A DNA stretch of 64,000 nucleotides, taken from positions 1 through 64,000 of the forward strand of contig NZ_JAIVKM010000008.1 of assembly GCF_020523985.1 (NCBI RefSeq), given 5' to 3'. Below the pieces are notes generated by a model. The model ran no database searches and was not told the DNA's origin. It saw nothing but the letters and a program-made list of their open reading frames with translations. The DNA is from Mangrovibacter yixingensis (GTDB taxonomy: Bacteria; Pseudomonadota; Gammaproteobacteria; Enterobacterales; Enterobacteriaceae). Shown here one piece after another: positions 47,175 to 59,842 of the stretch. The position numbers and the translations under genes are program-made. Every line of letters starts with the position of its first letter. Position 1 is the first letter of the stretch.

Positions 47175-48455
47175 TCAGGTGATGTAATCCACCAATGCAG
47201 GCTCTTGTTTACAAAGGCGACGCCAGTCAACCACAGGTAAACGCACCTGTAAGCCCATGCTGCCGTCGTCCTCCATCCACTCTTTTTCTATCGCCTGAAG
47301 CTGATAAAAACGGCTTCTCAAACGCCCAGCCTGAGGAGGTAAACGTAGCGTATGCAACGCAATTTCCCCAGATAAACGTTCAGTTAAAGCCTGGAAAAGC
47401 AGTGGTATACCTTCCCCTGTCTGTGCGGATAACCAGACACGAACGGGTACATTGTTTTCATCCCTGTCGATACGTGGCGCAAAACCGTCCAGGCAGTCGA
47501 TTTTGTTCATCACCAGCAGCGTAGGGATTTCCAGTGCATCAATTTCATCAAGTACCGCATTTACGGCATCGATGTTTTCCTGCACCCTGACATCTGATGC
47601 ATCAATAACATGCAGTAACAATGTTGCCTGGCGCGTTTCCTGCAATGTGGCTTTAAACGCCGCCACCAGGTCATGCGGTAAATGACGGATAAACCCAACG
47701 GTATCCGCCAGCACCGTTTCCCCCACATCCGCCACATCAATACGGCGTAAGGTAGGATCGAGTGTTGCGAAAAGCTGATCAGCTGCATAGACTTCCGCAG
47801 TCGTCAGGCTGTTGAATAGTGTGGATTTCCCGGCATTGGTATACCCAACCAGTGACACTGTAGGGACATCAGCGCGGGTTCGTGCTCGCCGGCCTTGTTC
47901 ACGTTGTTTCTCAACACGTTCAAGGCGCGATAAAATTTGGGATATGCGAATACGCAATAAACGGCGGTCCGTTTCCAACTGCGTTTCACCCGGGCCACGC
48001 AGGCCAATCCCCCCCTTTTGGCGTTCAAGGTGAGTCCAGCCACGTACCAGACGAGTTGCAAGATGACGCAACTGCGCCAGTTCCACCTGCAATTTCCCTT
48101 CGTGTGTACGCGCCCGCTGGGCAAATATATCCAGAATGAGTCCGGTCCTGTCGATAACCCGACATTCGCATAAACGCTCAAGATTACGTTCCTGAGCAGG
48201 GCTTAATGCATGGTCGAAAAGAACAACTGATGCCCCAGTGGCTTTCACTGCATCAGCAATCTCTTCAGCCTTACCTTCACCAACATAATACTTCGGGTGC
48301 GGCGCCTTACGGGTACCAGTAATCACCTGCAAAGCGTCGACACCTGCAGAAGAAACCAGAGATTCAAACTCCTGGAGATCTTCCATGTCTTTGTCTTGCG
48401 AAAAATAGATGTGTACCAGTACCGCCTGCTCACCGGCGTCATAACGGTCAAACAA
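47175..48455 (-). CDS. hflX: HflX, ribosome-splitting GTPase
   Basis: 426 residues: N-terminal HflX domain (1-195, with the Gly-rich [19 protein letters not shown]), GTPase domain (about 198-365; [21 protein letters not shown]) and a C-terminal segment. It binds the 50S E-site region and splits stalled 70S ribosomes under heat or antibiotic stress. Follows hfq with a hairpin between (48481-48506). Confidence 0.97.
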   Translation of the reverse strand: MFDRYDAGEQAVLVHIYFSQDKDMEDLQEFESLVSSAGVDALQVITGTRKAPHPKYYVGEGKAEEIADAVKATGASVVLFDHALSPAQERNLERLCECRVIDRTGLILDIFAQRARTHEGKLQVELAQLRHLATRLVRGWTHLERQKGGIGLRGPGETQLETDRRLLRIRISQILSRLERVEKQREQGRRARTRADVPTVSLVGYTNAGKSTLFNSLTTAEVYAADQLFATLDPTLRRIDVADVGETVLADTVGFIRHLPHDLVAAFKATLQETRQATLLLHVIDASDVRVQENIDAVNAVLDEIDALEIPTLLVMNKIDCLDGFAPRIDRDENNVPVRVWLSAQTGEGIPLLFQALTERLSGEIALHTLRLPPQAGRLRSRFYQLQAIEKEWMEDDGSMGLQVRLPVVDWRRLCKQEPALVDYIT

Positions 48456-48480
48456 GCGTAAAACCTCTCAAAATACCAGC

Positions 48481-48506
48481 GGGGAACACAGATAATCTGG
48501 TTCCCC
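48481..48506 (-). terminator. Attenuator-type hairpin between hfq and hflX
   Basis: Stem GGGGAAC / GTTCCCC (48481-48487 with 48500-48506) with inner CAGA / TCTG pairs, followed on the minus strand by GGTATTTTG. It would lower hflX expression relative to hfq. Confidence 0.55.
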
Positions 48507-48529
48507 GGCGTGGATTAACAGCCAGCAAC

Positions 48530-48838
48530 TTATTCAGCGCTGTCACTGTCCTGTTGTGATCCTGCGCCTTGCGCATTACCACCATGATGGAAATTACTAT
48601 TGCTACCCGTAGCGCCCGGATTGTTGTGATGAGAAACAGGGCGGGACGGAACAACAGTAGAAATCGCGTGCTTATAAACCATTTGGCTAACTGTGTTTTT
48701 CAACAGAATCACAAACTGGTCAAAAGACTCAATCTGACCTTGCAGCTTAATACCATTCACCAAATAAATAGAAACTGGAACACGTTCCCGACGCAATGCG
48801 TTCAGAAACGGATCTTGCAAAGATTGCCCCTTAGCCAT
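48530..48838 (-). CDS. hfq: Hfq, Sm-like RNA chaperone
   Basis: 102 residues. Sm1 ([20 protein letters not shown] through [14 protein letters not shown]) and Sm2 ([18 protein letters not shown]) are as in E. coli, with proximal-face Gln8, Lys56-His57 and rim Arg16-17; the C-terminal tail is Gly/Ser/Asn-rich and ends in acidic DSDSAE. It forms hexamers and pairs sRNAs with mRNAs. Follows miaA by 99 bp. Confidence 0.98.
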   Translation of the reverse strand: MAKGQSLQDPFLNALRRERVPVSIYLVNGIKLQGQIESFDQFVILLKNTVSQMVYKHAISTVVPSRPVSHHNNPGATGSNSNFHHGGNAQGAGSQQDSDSAE

Positions 48839-48937
48839 TCTATCTTTTCCTTATATGCTTGTTGTTTGTACTAAAGAACCCTCAGGCTCATAAAAAGACG
48901 TAAAATCTCGCGCACGATGCGGTTCAATTGTACACAT

Positions 48938-49888
48938 TCAGTCAGCCTTCGCACCAACTACCTGTAATACTTCATTGCAGGCCTGTTCCGGGTTATCACT
49001 GTCAAGCCAGTGAACACCTTCCCACCCCCGCAACCAGGTCATTTGCCGCTTAGCTAACTGCCTCGTGGCGCAAATACCGCGATAAACCATTTCGTCCCTG
49101 GTGTACTCCCCCGCCAGATAAGACCACATCTGACGATACCCCACACAACGAATGGAAGGCATATCCGTATGCAAATCGCCGCGGGCAAAAAGCGCCCGCA
49201 CTTCTGCTTCAAATCCCGAAGCCAACATCTGATGAAACCGCTGCTCAATACGTTGATGGAGCAGTTCACGGCTCGCCGGGGCGATGGCGAACTGATGCAC
49301 CTGATAAGGCAGAGCTTCCCCTGACGTTTGCGTCAACTCAGTTAAAGTTTTACCCGAAATAAAAAAAACTTCCAGTGCCCGGGAAAGTCTTTGAGGATCA
49401 TTCGGATGAATACGCCCGGCAGAAACAGGATCTATCGCCTGTAATTGCCGATGTAAAGCATCCCATCCTTGTGCCTGTGCTTGCTGCTCAATCTGTGCTC
49501 TTATCGCTGCATCCGCTGAAGGTAAAGGCGATAGCCCTTCCAGTAATGCTTTGAAATAAAGCATTGTTCCACCAACTAACAACGGAATTTTTCCGGCTGA
49601 AGTAATAGACTCCATTTCGGCCAAAGCATCACGACGAAAATCTGCTGCGGAATATGCCTCGGCTGGGTCCAGAATATCTAACAACCGGTGGGGCGCCTGC
49701 GCCAGTTCTTGCGCATCCGGCTTCGCCGTACCGACATCCATTCCCTTGTATATCAGGGCTGAATCAACACTAATCAACTCTACGGGTAAAAAACGCCGTA
49801 ATGTAATTGCCAGTGCGGTTTTACCGGAGGCTGTCGGCCCCATCAAAAAAATTGCCTTTGGCAGGTTTTGCTTACTCACTTCAGTCAT
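48938..49888 (-). CDS. miaA: MiaA, tRNA dimethylallyltransferase
   Basis: 316 residues (E. coli 316). P-loop [12 protein letters not shown], catalytic Asp-containing [17 protein letters not shown] and [13 protein letters not shown], and the C-terminal [13 protein letters not shown] are in place. It adds dimethylallyl to A37 of UNN-reading tRNAs. Its start overlaps the mutL end by 8 bp, indicating coupling. Confidence 0.97.
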   Translation of the reverse strand: MTEVSKQNLPKAIFLMGPTASGKTALAITLRRFLPVELISVDSALIYKGMDVGTAKPDAQELAQAPHRLLDILDPAEAYSAADFRRDALAEMESITSAGKIPLLVGGTMLYFKALLEGLSPLPSADAAIRAQIEQQAQAQGWDALHRQLQAIDPVSAGRIHPNDPQRLSRALEVFFISGKTLTELTQTSGEALPYQVHQFAIAPASRELLHQRIEQRFHQMLASGFEAEVRALFARGDLHTDMPSIRCVGYRQMWSYLAGEYTRDEMVYRGICATRQLAKRQMTWLRGWEGVHWLDSDNPEQACNEVLQVVGAKAD

Positions 49889-51887
49889 GTTTCAGAGCAC
49901 TTATCGCCGGTTCCAAATCTATAGGTTGTAACAGACCACCAGGCGGGGACATTACCAATTGTGGGCAAAGGCGCTCCAGTTCTGTCAGGAGAGTAATCGC
50001 CTGAGAAAGAGACCACTCATGTGGCTCACTTTCCAGCTTTCCTGCCAGCCAGTGCGCAAGTTGCGCTGTATCACATTCTTCTTGTCCGGCCAGGTAGCCT
50101 ATCAGGTCAGGAATCAAGTTTTGTAAATTTTGTTGCCTCAAGGGTAAAGGCACTGCGCGCACAGTCACAAATTGCGCGTCAATATCTAAGATTATCCCTA
50201 CTTCTTGTAGTGTTTCTTGCTGTTGTTTTAAGGTTGCCCGTTCCTCGGTGTTCAGTTTTAGCCGCACCGGGATCAACAGGGGCTGAGCACAGGCTTTTTC
50301 CTGCCCCGGCATAAGCTGTGCACGACGCAGCCAACGCTGCGCCACTGGCAATGCCATCAGGCAAATGCCTGCACGCCGCTCAAGCAGAACCATATCCGGT
50401 GCTACTACAGCCAGTGCTCGCCCCAGACTTTGCTCGCGAGAAGAGAGCTGGCTGCTATCTGCCTGGGGTTGATTGGGTTGTTCTGGTACTGTCGCTGGCT
50501 GTGGTGTTTCCAATAGTTTTTGGTAAAGCGCACCTTGTTTTTTCTGGTAGCCAGGCACGGCATTAGGCCAACTGTTATGAGCCGCTGGTTCGCCAGAACC
50601 AGAATGCCGTACTCCCGAGGTACGCCCACCAGAAGATGTGTTATCTCCAGAGTAGGTTTCGCCACCCGATAAACGGCCGGAAGACATTCTATTCTCAGGC
50701 CGTTCAATATTCTGGCGTGCGGAGTATGGTTGTTCAGGCGTTTCACGCACGGAATGCGTACGTTTTTCAGCCGTTGAACTGGCTCGGGCAAACTGATTTT
50801 CCCCGGCGGCAGTTCGGTTTTCCGGCTGCCATGCACTGGCCGCTGGTGCATCTGCAAGCGCGCCATTTAACCCTAATGGGTTTTCCTGATATTGCTGGAA
50901 GACACTCAATACGCCCTGATAAATAAAATCATGAACCAGGCGAGACTGGTGAAAACGCACTTCGTGCTTCGCTGGGTGCACGTTTACGTCCACCTGATGC
51001 GGGTCAACAGTAAGATACAAGACATATGCGGGCAACTGGTCTTGCCCAAGGCGGTCTTCGCAGGCCTGGCGAATGGCATGATTAATCAATTTATCACGCA
51101 TCATCCGGCCATTGACGTAGCTGTACTGGATATCGGTATTGGCTGGACTGCGACTGTCTGGCGCCACCACCCAACCTTTCAACCCTAAATCACCATGCTG
51201 CCATTCAATCGCCAGCGCGTGTTCGATAAACGCCGTACCACAAATGGCCCCAAGGCGGCGTTCCTCTTGCGTTCCCTCTTTCACGGCCCGGTACTGGCGC
51301 ACCATTTTACCGTTGTGGGACAAATTGATAGTGACATCAAATCTGGCAAGAGCAATACGACGAATAATTTCATCGATATGCGCAAATTCGGTTTTTTCAG
51401 TACGCATAAATTTGCGACGTGCCGGGGTGTTATAAAACAAATCCAGCACTTCCAGCGTGGTTCCCTGAGGGTGAGCGGCAGGTTTGACTGTAACTTCCAT
51501 GTCACGCCCTTCGGCATAGGCCTGCCAGGCTTCCTGCTGGTCGGCAGTCCGGGATGTCAGCGTTAAACGAGAAACTGAACTGATACTGGCAAGCGCCTCA
51601 CCACGAAAACCGAGGCTCATAATGGCCTCCAGGTCGTCCAGTGAAGCAATTTTACTGGTCGCGTGACGCGATAGCGCCAGTGCTAACTCATCCTTGTTAA
51701 TACCACTACCGTTGTCGCGTATGCGAATCATTTTTGCACCGCCGCGTTCAATATCAATATCGATACGCGTTGCTCCTGCATCCAGGCTATTTTCAACCAG
51801 CTCTTTCACAACCGATGCCGGGCGCTCAACCACTTCGCCAGCGGCTATCTGGTTTGCCAGTTGTGGTGGTAGTACCTGAATCGGCAT
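49881..51887 (-). CDS. mutL: MutL, DNA mismatch repair ATPase
   Basis: 668 residues. GHKL ATPase N-terminal domain (1-335; [45 protein letters not shown]), then a linker (about 335-475) and the dimerisation domain (about 480-668). It couples MutS to MutH and UvrD. The linker is Ser/Gly/Arg/Pro-rich and makes the protein about 50 residues longer than E. coli MutL (615); linkers of MutL tolerate such growth. No frameshift. Confidence 0.96.
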   Translation of the reverse strand: MPIQVLPPQLANQIAAGEVVERPASVVKELVENSLDAGATRIDIDIERGGAKMIRIRDNGSGINKDELALALSRHATSKIASLDDLEAIMSLGFRGEALASISSVSRLTLTSRTADQQEAWQAYAEGRDMEVTVKPAAHPQGTTLEVLDLFYNTPARRKFMRTEKTEFAHIDEIIRRIALARFDVTINLSHNGKMVRQYRAVKEGTQEERRLGAICGTAFIEHALAIEWQHGDLGLKGWVVAPDSRSPANTDIQYSYVNGRMMRDKLINHAIRQACEDRLGQDQLPAYVLYLTVDPHQVDVNVHPAKHEVRFHQSRLVHDFIYQGVLSVFQQYQENPLGLNGALADAPAASAWQPENRTAAGENQFARASSTAEKRTHSVRETPEQPYSARQNIERPENRMSSGRLSGGETYSGDNTSSGGRTSGVRHSGSGEPAAHNSWPNAVPGYQKKQGALYQKLLETPQPATVPEQPNQPQADSSQLSSREQSLGRALAVVAPDMVLLERRAGICLMALPVAQRWLRRAQLMPGQEKACAQPLLIPVRLKLNTEERATLKQQQETLQEVGIILDIDAQFVTVRAVPLPLRQQNLQNLIPDLIGYLAGQEECDTAQLAHWLAGKLESEPHEWSLSQAITLLTELERLCPQLVMSPPGGLLQPIDLEPAISALKHD

Positions 51888-51896
51888 GGCCTCTCC

Positions 51897-53216
51897 TTAC
51901 TGTGAGTTGCGGCTAATCATACCGTTTGTTTGACCACCAGGTGATGCCTGCAACGGATTAGCAATGAAATAGTTTCTCAGCCCTTGGTAAATCGCATTGG
52001 CAATTTTTTGCTGGTAGTCATCACTTGCCAGTAACTGCTCTTCGCGGCTATTACTGATAAACCCTGTTTCCACCAGCAATGAAGGGATATCCGGTGAACG
52101 CAGCACACCAAGACTGGCATGTTCCGGATGGCGCTTGTGCAAATCGCCAATATTATTCAACTGGCGAATCACATAAGTGGCGACATCATAACCAACTCGC
52201 TGTGAGTGACCAAACTGTAAATCCAGCACAGCCTGGCTCAAATACGGATCAACCTGGTTTGCCAGCACATCACCCGCACCGCCCAACAACTCAGACTGTT
52301 TTTCATGTTGTTCGAGCCAGCCAGCCATTTCACTGTCTGCGCGCCGGTTAGACAGAACCCAGACGGAAGCGCCTGTGGCTTCACGGTTTGGTGCGGCATC
52401 AGCATGAATAGAAACCAGTAAATTCGCATTCTGTTTACGGGCCACTTCCGAACGCCCCATAACCGAAATGAAGTAATCACCATCGCGGGTCATCACACCT
52501 TTAAACATTGGGTCATTGTTCAGTAAGGTACGCAGTTTTCTGGCAACGGATAACGTGACATTTTTCTCACGAGTGCCACCGGCACCAATCGCGCCCGGAT
52601 CCTGCCCGCCGTGGCCTGCATCAATCGCCACCACCACCTGGCTGCCACTGCCCGATGGGCGGCGCTTAACCGGTTGAGGCGGTGTACGGGTACTCACCAC
52701 GCCGGTGACTTTCGGTTCATCACTGTGAAACGGGTTGTGGCCACTTTCTGGCACACTGGCAGTCACTGGTGTGCGGACTACAGGGGAAGTTTTCACCGTT
52801 GGCGTGACGGACTGTATTGGTGGCGGTTTTACTGCATCGATAGTAAAGACCACTGCAACCTGAGCACCCCGCTGTTGTTTACTGGCGCGAATCGTCCCTT
52901 TTTCTGTTAAATCGACAGCAAGACGCAATGTTTGTGGGTTACCTGATGAGGTAGAGCGAATCTGATGCACCAGGTTGTCGCCACTGAATACCAGTGGCAG
53001 GCCCTGAATCACACCACTTTGCTGAATATCAAGGAATACTGTTCGGGGAGAGGACTGGGAGAACTGATACTGTGGGTCTCCCATAAATAAGAACGTAATT
53101 CTGGCCTGTTCAGCACCATTAGATACCTGGATATCCGCAACCGTCGCCGCGCGGACAGGCAAACATAAGAACAACATAATGGTGGCTAACAGCCACATGA
53201 TTCCCCGAACAGACAT
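51897..53216 (-). CDS. amiB: AmiB, N-acetylmuramoyl-L-alanine amidase
   Basis: 439 residues. Signal peptide (about 1-23), AMIN domain (about 25-125) that targets the septum, a Pro/Thr-rich linker, and an Amidase_3 domain (about 195-425; [42 protein letters not shown]) with Zn ligands His, Glu and His. It splits septal peptidoglycan, activated by EnvC/FtsEX. Ends at residue SRNSQ without a LysM domain, as in E. coli. Confidence 0.96.
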   Translation of the reverse strand: MSVRGIMWLLATIMLFLCLPVRAATVADIQVSNGAEQARITFLFMGDPQYQFSQSSPRTVFLDIQQSGVIQGLPLVFSGDNLVHQIRSTSSGNPQTLRLAVDLTEKGTIRASKQQRGAQVAVVFTIDAVKPPPIQSVTPTVKTSPVVRTPVTASVPESGHNPFHSDEPKVTGVVSTRTPPQPVKRRPSGSGSQVVVAIDAGHGGQDPGAIGAGGTREKNVTLSVARKLRTLLNNDPMFKGVMTRDGDYFISVMGRSEVARKQNANLLVSIHADAAPNREATGASVWVLSNRRADSEMAGWLEQHEKQSELLGGAGDVLANQVDPYLSQAVLDLQFGHSQRVGYDVATYVIRQLNNIGDLHKRHPEHASLGVLRSPDIPSLLVETGFISNSREEQLLASDDYQQKIANAIYQGLRNYFIANPLQASPGGQTNGMISRNSQ

Positions 53217-53229
53217 GCAATCTTCCTTG

Positions 53230-53691
53230 TTAATTAGCCAGACGAGCGATCAACGCCGTTCCTGCATCCGAGACTGGGGTGACAACCGCTTCACGCCCTT
53301 CACCTTGCCAGGATAAATGCAGTTCCAAATCAGGCTCTGGCAACACACCTTTACCTTGCTGTGGCCATTCAACCAGGCAAATCGCATCACGGGTAAAGTA
53401 ATCACGAATGCCCATAAATTCGAGTTCTTCCGGGTCTGCCAGGCGGTACAGGTCAAAGTGATACACCATCATATCGCCCAGTTCATAAGGTTCGACCAAC
53501 GTATAAGTTGGGCTTTTCACATTGCCCTTATGCCCCAGCGCTTGCAAAAAGCCCCGGCTGAACGTGGTTTTACCGGCCCCCAGATCACCATATAAATAGA
53601 TTACCGTCGCCCCCTGGCAGGCTTTTGCGAGACGTTCGCCAAGGTGAATCGTTGCCTGTTCATCGGCCAGTGGGATAACACAATTTGTCAT
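53230..53691 (-). CDS. tsaE: TsaE, t6A-modification ATPase
   Basis: 153 residues. Walker [14 protein letters not shown], Walker B/HxD-type segment VYHFDLYRL, and the TYTLVEPYE stretch are present. It drives the TsaB-TsaD-TsaC cycle that makes N6-threonylcarbamoyladenosine at A37 of ANN-reading tRNAs. Its start overlaps the nnr stop by 4 nt, and amiB follows. Confidence 0.96.
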   Translation of the reverse strand: MTNCVIPLADEQATIHLGERLAKACQGATVIYLYGDLGAGKTTFSRGFLQALGHKGNVKSPTYTLVEPYELGDMMVYHFDLYRLADPEELEFMGIRDYFTRDAICLVEWPQQGKGVLPEPDLELHLSWQGEGREAVVTPVSDAGTALIARLAN

Positions 53692-55208
53692 GATTTTATC
53701 AATTCAATTTCAGGGTTAACAAACGAATACAGCGCAGACAAGAGATCCATTGCCAGCATACCGCGTGTGCCATAACGCGCCGCTAAACTGTCGGCAGCCG
53801 CGCCGTGCACTACGCAACCCGCGCAGGCGGCATCAAACAACGGAAGATGTTGGGCTAACAACGCACCTATAATACCAGACAACACATCCCCCATTCCGCC
53901 ACTTGCCATACCGGGATTTCCCACATCAATAATAGCCTGGCAATGCGTTGTAGCGACGACTGTACCTGCGCCTTTTAACACCACACACCCACCGTATTGT
54001 TCAACCAAACGGCGTGCGGAAAGTAAGCGATCACTTTCGATTTCAGCAATGGAACACCCCAGCAAACGCGCTGCTTCACCGGGATGGGGCGTTAGCACAC
54101 GATTGTCACCTGGTATGGGATTTATTGCCAGAAGGTTAAGGGCATCCGCATCCCATAACATGGGTTTGGTACAGTGCTTTACACGCTCAAGGGCATCTCG
54201 CCCCCAACTCTGCTGCCCTAACCCAGGGCCAATCACCACAACATCAGCCCAGCGCAGGCTCTCATCCAATGATTCCAGGGTAAGAGCCTGAACCATCAAT
54301 TCAGGGCGAGCCGTTAATAGCGCGGCGGCATTTTCCGGGCGCGTCAACACTCTGACCAACCCAGCACCGGCACGCAGCGCCGCTTCTCCAGCCATACGAA
54401 TCGCCCCCGCGGTGCCGGTATCCCCGCCAATCACCACCAGTCGCCCATGGTCCCCTTTATGTGCAGTTGCTTTACGCGGATGCAACCAATGCTTCAGGTC
54501 ATCCTGATCAAAACGTTTCACCGGCGCATCCTGCTCTGCCAGCCAGCCTTCCAGCCCCAACGAATGGTAATGCAATTGCCCGACAACATCGCGAGCCTTG
54601 CCGGTCAGCAGGCCCGTTTTCAGGGCGATAAACGTCACCGTATGGCTGGCTGAAACCACTGCACCAGGAGTGGCTCCAGTATTAGCATCCAGGCCCGATG
54701 GCACATCCAGGGCTAATACAGGGGCCGGATGCTGATTTATCTGCCTGATCACTGCTGCAAGGTTTTCTCTGGGAGCCTGGCGAATACCAGTGCCGAGTAA
54801 CCCATCAACAACCAGGTCAACCCCCTGCGGCCAGGATGATGTCACCGGGAAAATATGCCCACCTGCTGCGCGCCACGCGTTCTGTGCGGCCTGCGCTTCC
54901 CCTGGCAAAGGTTTGACGCTCTCTACAGCCAGTACGGTCACCTGAATACCTGCAGCCAGGGCACAGCGGGCAACCACATAGCCGTCACCGCCGTTATTGC
55001 CATGGCCGCACAATACCAGCCAGTGTCGGCGAGTGGGAAAAGCCCGGCGGCCAACTGCAAATGCCGCTTCGCCAGCACGCTGCATCAGTTCATTCAATGT
55101 GACGCCCGTTGCGGACGCAGCCTGGGCTTCCGCCTTACGTAACCAGTCTGCGGACCAGACTGACTGTGGTATACTTTCTGGGTTTCTGTTCAGGTAATGG
55201 TCCGTCAT
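53688..55208 (-). CDS. nnr: Nnr, bifunctional NAD(P)HX epimerase / dehydratase
   Basis: 506 residues. N-terminal YjeF epimerase domain (about 1-220; [15 protein letters not shown]) and C-terminal ADP-dependent dehydratase domain (about 225-500; [50 protein letters not shown]). Repairs hydrated NADH and NADPH. The start codon CAT at 55206-55208 shares bases with the queG ATG on the other strand. The stop overlaps tsaE by 4 nt. Confidence 0.96.
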   Translation of the reverse strand: MTDHYLNRNPESIPQSVWSADWLRKAEAQAASATGVTLNELMQRAGEAAFAVGRRAFPTRRHWLVLCGHGNNGGDGYVVARCALAAGIQVTVLAVESVKPLPGEAQAAQNAWRAAGGHIFPVTSSWPQGVDLVVDGLLGTGIRQAPRENLAAVIRQINQHPAPVLALDVPSGLDANTGATPGAVVSASHTVTFIALKTGLLTGKARDVVGQLHYHSLGLEGWLAEQDAPVKRFDQDDLKHWLHPRKATAHKGDHGRLVVIGGDTGTAGAIRMAGEAALRAGAGLVRVLTRPENAAALLTARPELMVQALTLESLDESLRWADVVVIGPGLGQQSWGRDALERVKHCTKPMLWDADALNLLAINPIPGDNRVLTPHPGEAARLLGCSIAEIESDRLLSARRLVEQYGGCVVLKGAGTVVATTHCQAIIDVGNPGMASGGMGDVLSGIIGALLAQHLPLFDAACAGCVVHGAAADSLAARYGTRGMLAMDLLSALYSFVNPEIELIKS

Positions 55209-56346
55209 GTCTCAGCCCTTCGTTCTTGATGAATTAGCGCAAAAAATTAAACAGTGGGGCAAGGAACTGGGGTTCCAGCAGGTCGGTATTTGCGATACAG
55301 ACCTGAGCGCCAGTGAACCCGCGCTTCAGGCATGGCTCGACAAACAGTATCACGGAGAAATGGAGTGGATGGCTCGCCATGGCATGATGCGCGCACGCCC
55401 CCATGAATTATTGCCTGGCACATTGCGGGTGATCAGTGTCCGCATGAATTATCTCCCCACCGGGGCTGCTTTTGCCAGCACGCTGAAAAATCCACGTCTT
55501 GGTTATGTCAGCCGTTATGCGCTGGGCCGCGATTACCATAAGCTACTGCGCCAGCGCCTGAAACAACTGGGGGAACGCATTCGTGAACACTGCACTGAAC
55601 TGAATTTTAGACCGTTCGTGGATTCAGCGCCGCTTCTTGAACGCCCTTTGGCTGAAAAAGCCGGGTTAGGCTGGACAGGTAAGCACTCACTTATCCTCAA
55701 CAAAGAAGCAGGTTCGTTTTTTTTCCTTGGCGAGTTATTGGTCGATATCCCTCTCCCGGTAGATAAGCCGGTTGAAGAAGGCTGTGGGCGCTGTGTTGCC
55801 TGCATGACTATCTGCCCAACCCAGGCTATTGTCGCGCCTTATACCGTGGATGCCAGGCGCTGTATTTCCTACCTTACCATTGAATATGAAGGTGTCATTC
55901 CTGAGGAATTCCGTCCTTTGCTGGGCAACCGTATTTACGGCTGTGATGATTGCCAGCTAATTTGCCCATGGAACCGTTTTTCCCAACTGACGGATGAAGC
56001 CGATTTCTCCCCACGTAAAGCGTTACACACCCCAGAACTGCTGGAATTATTTGCCTGGGATGAAACCCGGTTCCTTAAAGTCACCGAAGGTTCGGCGATT
56101 CGCCGCATAGGGCACCTGCGCTGGCTAAGAAATATTGCGATAGCACTGGGGAATGCACCCTGGGAAAGTGCGGTACTTAATGCATTGGAACAACGCAGAG
56201 GTGAGCACCCACTTCTGGATGAGCATATTGAATGGTCGATTGCGCAACAATTGGCAAAGCGGGAAGCATTGAATGTGACCGTTTCTTCAGCACAACAACA
56301 ACGCCTGGTCAGGGTCATTGAAAAAGGATTACCTCGGGATGCTTAA
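55207..56346 (+). CDS. queG: QueG, epoxyqueuosine reductase
   Basis: 379 residues. N-terminal cobalamin/FMN-reductase-like domain, then two [4Fe-4S] motifs: CGRCVACMTICPTQAI (about 195-210) and CDDCQLICPWNRF (about 250-262). It reduces epoxyqueuosine to queuosine in tRNA using a cobalamin cofactor. Divergent from nnr with overlapping start codons; the downstream 266 bp before the tRNAs have no gene. Confidence 0.96.
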   Translation: MSQPFVLDELAQKIKQWGKELGFQQVGICDTDLSASEPALQAWLDKQYHGEMEWMARHGMMRARPHELLPGTLRVISVRMNYLPTGAAFASTLKNPRLGYVSRYALGRDYHKLLRQRLKQLGERIREHCTELNFRPFVDSAPLLERPLAEKAGLGWTGKHSLILNKEAGSFFFLGELLVDIPLPVDKPVEEGCGRCVACMTICPTQAIVAPYTVDARRCISYLTIEYEGVIPEEFRPLLGNRIYGCDDCQLICPWNRFSQLTDEADFSPRKALHTPELLELFAWDETRFLKVTEGSAIRRIGHLRWLRNIAIALGNAPWESAVLNALEQRRGEHPLLDEHIEWSIAQQLAKREALNVTVSSAQQQRLVRVIEKGLPRDA

Positions 56347-56612
56347 GTATCCACAGCCTGTTCATAAGAAAAAAAACAGGTTGTCATTCAACAGTAAAAA
56401 AATCGTCAAGTGATCCAGGTAACATTTATCAATATATTTAAATCACTTAATAATCATTAAGTTAGATAATGCCCAGCCATAAAAAACCAAAAGAAACCGG
56501 GCCAGTGACTTTTTTATCAACCTGTGGATAAGTTTGTTCAAAACTTTTTTACAGGCAATAAAAAAACCACCCTGCAGCGCTTTAATGCTGTGGATAGTAT
56601 GATGAGAAAATT

Positions 56613-56688
<76 letters not shown>

Positions 56689-56722
56689 TTGGGTGGTACT
56701 GGCCTGATGGCCTGTCAAATTT

Positions 56723-56798
<76 letters not shown>

Positions 56799-56833
56799 TT
56801 GGGTGGTGCTGGCCTGACGGCCTGTCAAATTTT

Positions 56834-56909
<76 letters not shown>

Positions 56910-57048
56910 CCTGAGTAACTTTGCAAAACTGCATCGTCACGGGAGGCGCATTATACGAGAATTCGCATTTACCGCAAGCCCTGAATGAGAAAATTTCGTG
57001 CTTTTTGTTTGAATGGCTACTTATTCAACAAAACGGTGATTTTCCCAG

Positions 57049-57073
57049 CGGATGAGGGGCTTGCCCTCATCCG
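57049..57073 (-). terminator. GC-rich hairpin after orn
   Basis: CGGATGAGGG / CCCTCATCCG (57049-57058 with 57064-57073, loop GCTTG) lies 6 bp past the orn stop. On the minus strand it is not followed by a T-run, so it may be a rho-dependent or 3'-protecting stem rather than a strong terminator. Confidence 0.45.
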
Positions 57074-57078
57074 GCTTG

Positions 57079-57624
57079 TTACAACTTGATAAAATTCTCG
57101 CGGTAATAAGCCAGTTCCGCTACAGATTCACGAATATCATCAAGCGCCTGGTGTGCACCTTGTTTCTTAAACCCGCTGAGAATTTCTGGTTTCCAACGGC
57201 GCGCCAGTTCCTTCAGCGTGCTGACATCCAGGTAGCGGTAATGAAAATACGCTTCTAGCTCGGGCATGTATTTGAATAAGAAGCGGCGGTCCTGGCCAAT
57301 ACTGTTACCGCAAATGGGTGAAGTATTGGCGGGCACCCACTCCTGCAAAAATGCCAGTGTCGCCTGCTGGGCCGCATTGTCATCCATCTGGCTGGCTTTT
57401 ACACGCTCGACCAGGCCACTGGCGGTGTGAGTACGCACATTCCAGTCATCCATCAGAGCCAGTTGTTCATCAGACTGGTGTACCGCAATTACCGGGCCTT
57501 CAGCCAAAATATTCAAATTAGCATCGGTCACCAGCGTAGCAATCTCAATAATGCGATCACGCTCTGGGTCCAGACCCGTCATTTCCAGGTCAATCCAAAT
57601 CAGGTTATTTTCTTTTGCACTCAT
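57079..57624 (-). CDS. orn: Oligoribonuclease
   Basis: 181 residues, DEDDh exonuclease: Asp12 and Glu14 in IWIDLEMTG, then [20 protein letters not shown] and [10 protein letters not shown] carrying the remaining acidic residues and His. It cleaves di- to pentaribonucleotides and clears pGpG, and is essential in E. coli. Divergent from rsgA. Confidence 0.97.
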   Translation of the reverse strand: MSAKENNLIWIDLEMTGLDPERDRIIEIATLVTDANLNILAEGPVIAVHQSDEQLALMDDWNVRTHTASGLVERVKASQMDDNAAQQATLAFLQEWVPANTSPICGNSIGQDRRFLFKYMPELEAYFHYRYLDVSTLKELARRWKPEILSGFKKQGAHQALDDIRESVAELAYYRENFIKL

Positions 57625-57734
57625 GCTTTTTCTGTCCTTTTCGCCTCTTGGCGCACTGACAATCGGTTATTTCGTATAAAATAGCGTGTATCATAGAGGT
57701 TTTGCCCATTGTGGGCGACCAGGAGCCACCACGA

Positions 57735-58790
57735 TTGAGTAAAAATAAACTCTCCAAAGGCCAACAACGCCGCGTGAAAGCGAACCACCAGCGCAGGTTG
57801 AAGAACCCTACGGAGAAAACAGATTACGACGATACGCTGTTTGGCGAGCCACAAGAGGGTATCGTTATCAGCCGTTTCGGTATGCACGCTGACGTTGAAT
57901 CTTCTGACGGCGAAGTCCACCGCTGCAACATTCGCCGTACTATCAAATCTCTGGTAACTGGCGACCGTGTTGTCTGGCGTCCAGGCAAGCCAGCTGCTGA
58001 AGGTGTGATGGTCAACGGTATAGTTGAGGCAGTGCACGAACGCGTCTCGGTACTGACCCGGCCTGATTATTATGATGGGATAAAACCCATTGCCGCCAAT
58101 ATTGATCAAATTGTGATTGTCTCGGCCATTTTGCCGGAACTCTCACTGAATATTATTGACCGTTATCTGGTTGCCTGCGAAACCCTGGATGTTGAGCCGC
58201 TGCTGGTGCTCAATAAAACCGATTTGCTTGATGAAGACGCACTGAACTTCGTGAACGGGCAAATGGATATTTACCGCAAAATTGGTTACCGCGTACTCAT
58301 GGTTTCCAGCCATGCCCACCGGGGCCTCGAAGAACTGGAAACCCTACTGACAGGGCGCATCAGCATCTTTGCAGGTCAGTCTGGTGTGGGGAAATCCAGC
58401 TTGTTGAATGCGTTGTTAGGGCTGGATGAAGAAAAAATTCTGACTAACGACGTTTCCGATGTTTCTGGCCTTGGGCAACACACCACCACCGCTGCGCGTT
58501 TGTATCATTTCCCTCATGGTGGCGATGTTATTGACTCCCCAGGGGTGCGTGAATTTGGCCTGTGGCACCTGGAAGCGGAACAAATCACCCAGGGTTTTGT
58601 CGAATTCCATGATTATTTAGGCACCTGTAAATACCGCGACTGTAGCCATAACAATGATCCCGGTTGCGCCCTGCGTGCTGCCGTTGAGCGTGGTGAAATA
58701 GCTGAAACGCGTTTTGAAAACTATCACCGTATTCTGGAAAGCATGGCGCAAGTCAAAACCCGTAAGAACTTTTCAGAAACCGATAACTGA
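57735..58790 (+). CDS. rsgA: RsgA, small-subunit assembly GTPase
   Basis: 351 residues from TTG 57735, which follows AGGAG and gives the family N-terminus [16 protein letters not shown] fold (about 35-110), circularly permuted GTPase (G4 NKTD before G1 GQSGVGKSS and G3 DSPG) and a zinc finger ([14 protein letters not shown]). It releases RbfA in late 30S maturation. An in-frame extension back to 57702 starts without a ribosome site. Confidence 0.95.
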   Translation: MSKNKLSKGQQRRVKANHQRRLKNPTEKTDYDDTLFGEPQEGIVISRFGMHADVESSDGEVHRCNIRRTIKSLVTGDRVVWRPGKPAAEGVMVNGIVEAVHERVSVLTRPDYYDGIKPIAANIDQIVIVSAILPELSLNIIDRYLVACETLDVEPLLVLNKTDLLDEDALNFVNGQMDIYRKIGYRVLMVSSHAHRGLEELETLLTGRISIFAGQSGVGKSSLLNALLGLDEEKILTNDVSDVSGLGQHTTTAARLYHFPHGGDVIDSPGVREFGLWHLEAEQITQGFVEFHDYLGTCKYRDCSHNNDPGCALRAAVERGEIAETRFENYHRILESMAQVKTRKNFSETDN

Positions 58791-58892
58791 CAACCAGGCA
58801 GGCTGCCGTTAAAATTCGTCGCCCTGTATACAGGCCCGGGCAACGTGCTATTGCCGGGCATGGAAAAGCAATACAACGGCCTGGAGGCTAAT

Positions 58893-59822
58893 TTGCTAAA
58901 TAACATTAAACTTTCACTTCAATACATTCTGCCCAAATTGTGGCTGACTCGTCTGGCTGGCTGGGGCGCAAACAAACGTGCTGGCTGGCTGACCAAACTG
59001 GTGATTGATGCGTTCGTTAAATGCTACAAAGTTGACATGAAAGAAGCACAAAAGCCGGATACCGCCAGTTACCGTACCTTCAATGACTTCTTCGTGCGTC
59101 CATTACGTGAAGATGCGCGCCGCCTGAATACTGAACCGAATGCGCTGGTTATGCCTGCCGATGGCGCCGTCAGCCAGTGTGGTGCTATCGAAGACGATAA
59201 ACTGCTGCAGGCTAAAGGCCATGACTACACCCTGGAAGCACTGCTGGCGGGTAACTACAACATGGCCGCCCTGTTCCGCAATGGCAGCTTTGTCACCACA
59301 TACCTTTCCCCACGTGATTACCACCGGGTGCATATGCCCTGTAACGGAATCCTGCGGGAAATGATCTATGTACCGGGCGACCTGTTCTCCGTTAATCCGT
59401 TAACCGCGCAAAATGTGCCTAATCTGTTTGCCCGTAACGAACGGGTCATTTGCCTGTTTGATACCGAGTTTGGCCCCATGGCACAAATTATGGTTGGCGC
59501 GACCATCGTTGGCAGTATTGAAACAGTTTGGGCAGGTACCGTCACCCCACCACGCGAAGGGATAATCAAACGCTGGACCTGGCCTGATGGCAGCCAGGAA
59601 GATGCTATTGCGTTGCTGAAAGGGCAGGAGATGGGCCGCTTTAAACTGGGCTCAACCGTGATTAACCTGTTTGCGGCCGGTAAAGTGACACTGGATGAAC
59701 AAATTAAGCCATTACTCACTACACGCCTTGGCAATACGCTGGCCTGGGGTAGCGAGCCTCATGCAGAAAGCGGCGACAACCTGGCAACTGAACAGGTTGA
59801 GCCTTCAACTGAAGACAGCTAA
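58893..59822 (+). CDS. psd: Phosphatidylserine decarboxylase proenzyme
   Basis: 309 residues from TTG 58893, which follows GGAGG at 6 nt; upstream in-frame codons have no family match. The self-cleavage site LGST is at 252-255 (Ser254 becomes pyruvoyl), with the catalytic Asp90 and His147 in place ([17 protein letters not shown]). Makes phosphatidylethanolamine at the inner membrane. The C-terminus is shorter than in some relatives. 20 bp separate it from mscM, its usual operon partner. Confidence 0.95.
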   Translation: MLNNIKLSLQYILPKLWLTRLAGWGANKRAGWLTKLVIDAFVKCYKVDMKEAQKPDTASYRTFNDFFVRPLREDARRLNTEPNALVMPADGAVSQCGAIEDDKLLQAKGHDYTLEALLAGNYNMAALFRNGSFVTTYLSPRDYHRVHMPCNGILREMIYVPGDLFSVNPLTAQNVPNLFARNERVICLFDTEFGPMAQIMVGATIVGSIETVWAGTVTPPREGIIKRWTWPDGSQEDAIALLKGQEMGRFKLGSTVINLFAAGKVTLDEQIKPLLTTRLGNTLAWGSEPHAESGDNLATEQVEPSTEDS

Positions 59823-59842
59823 CTAACCGACGAGTACGCAAC

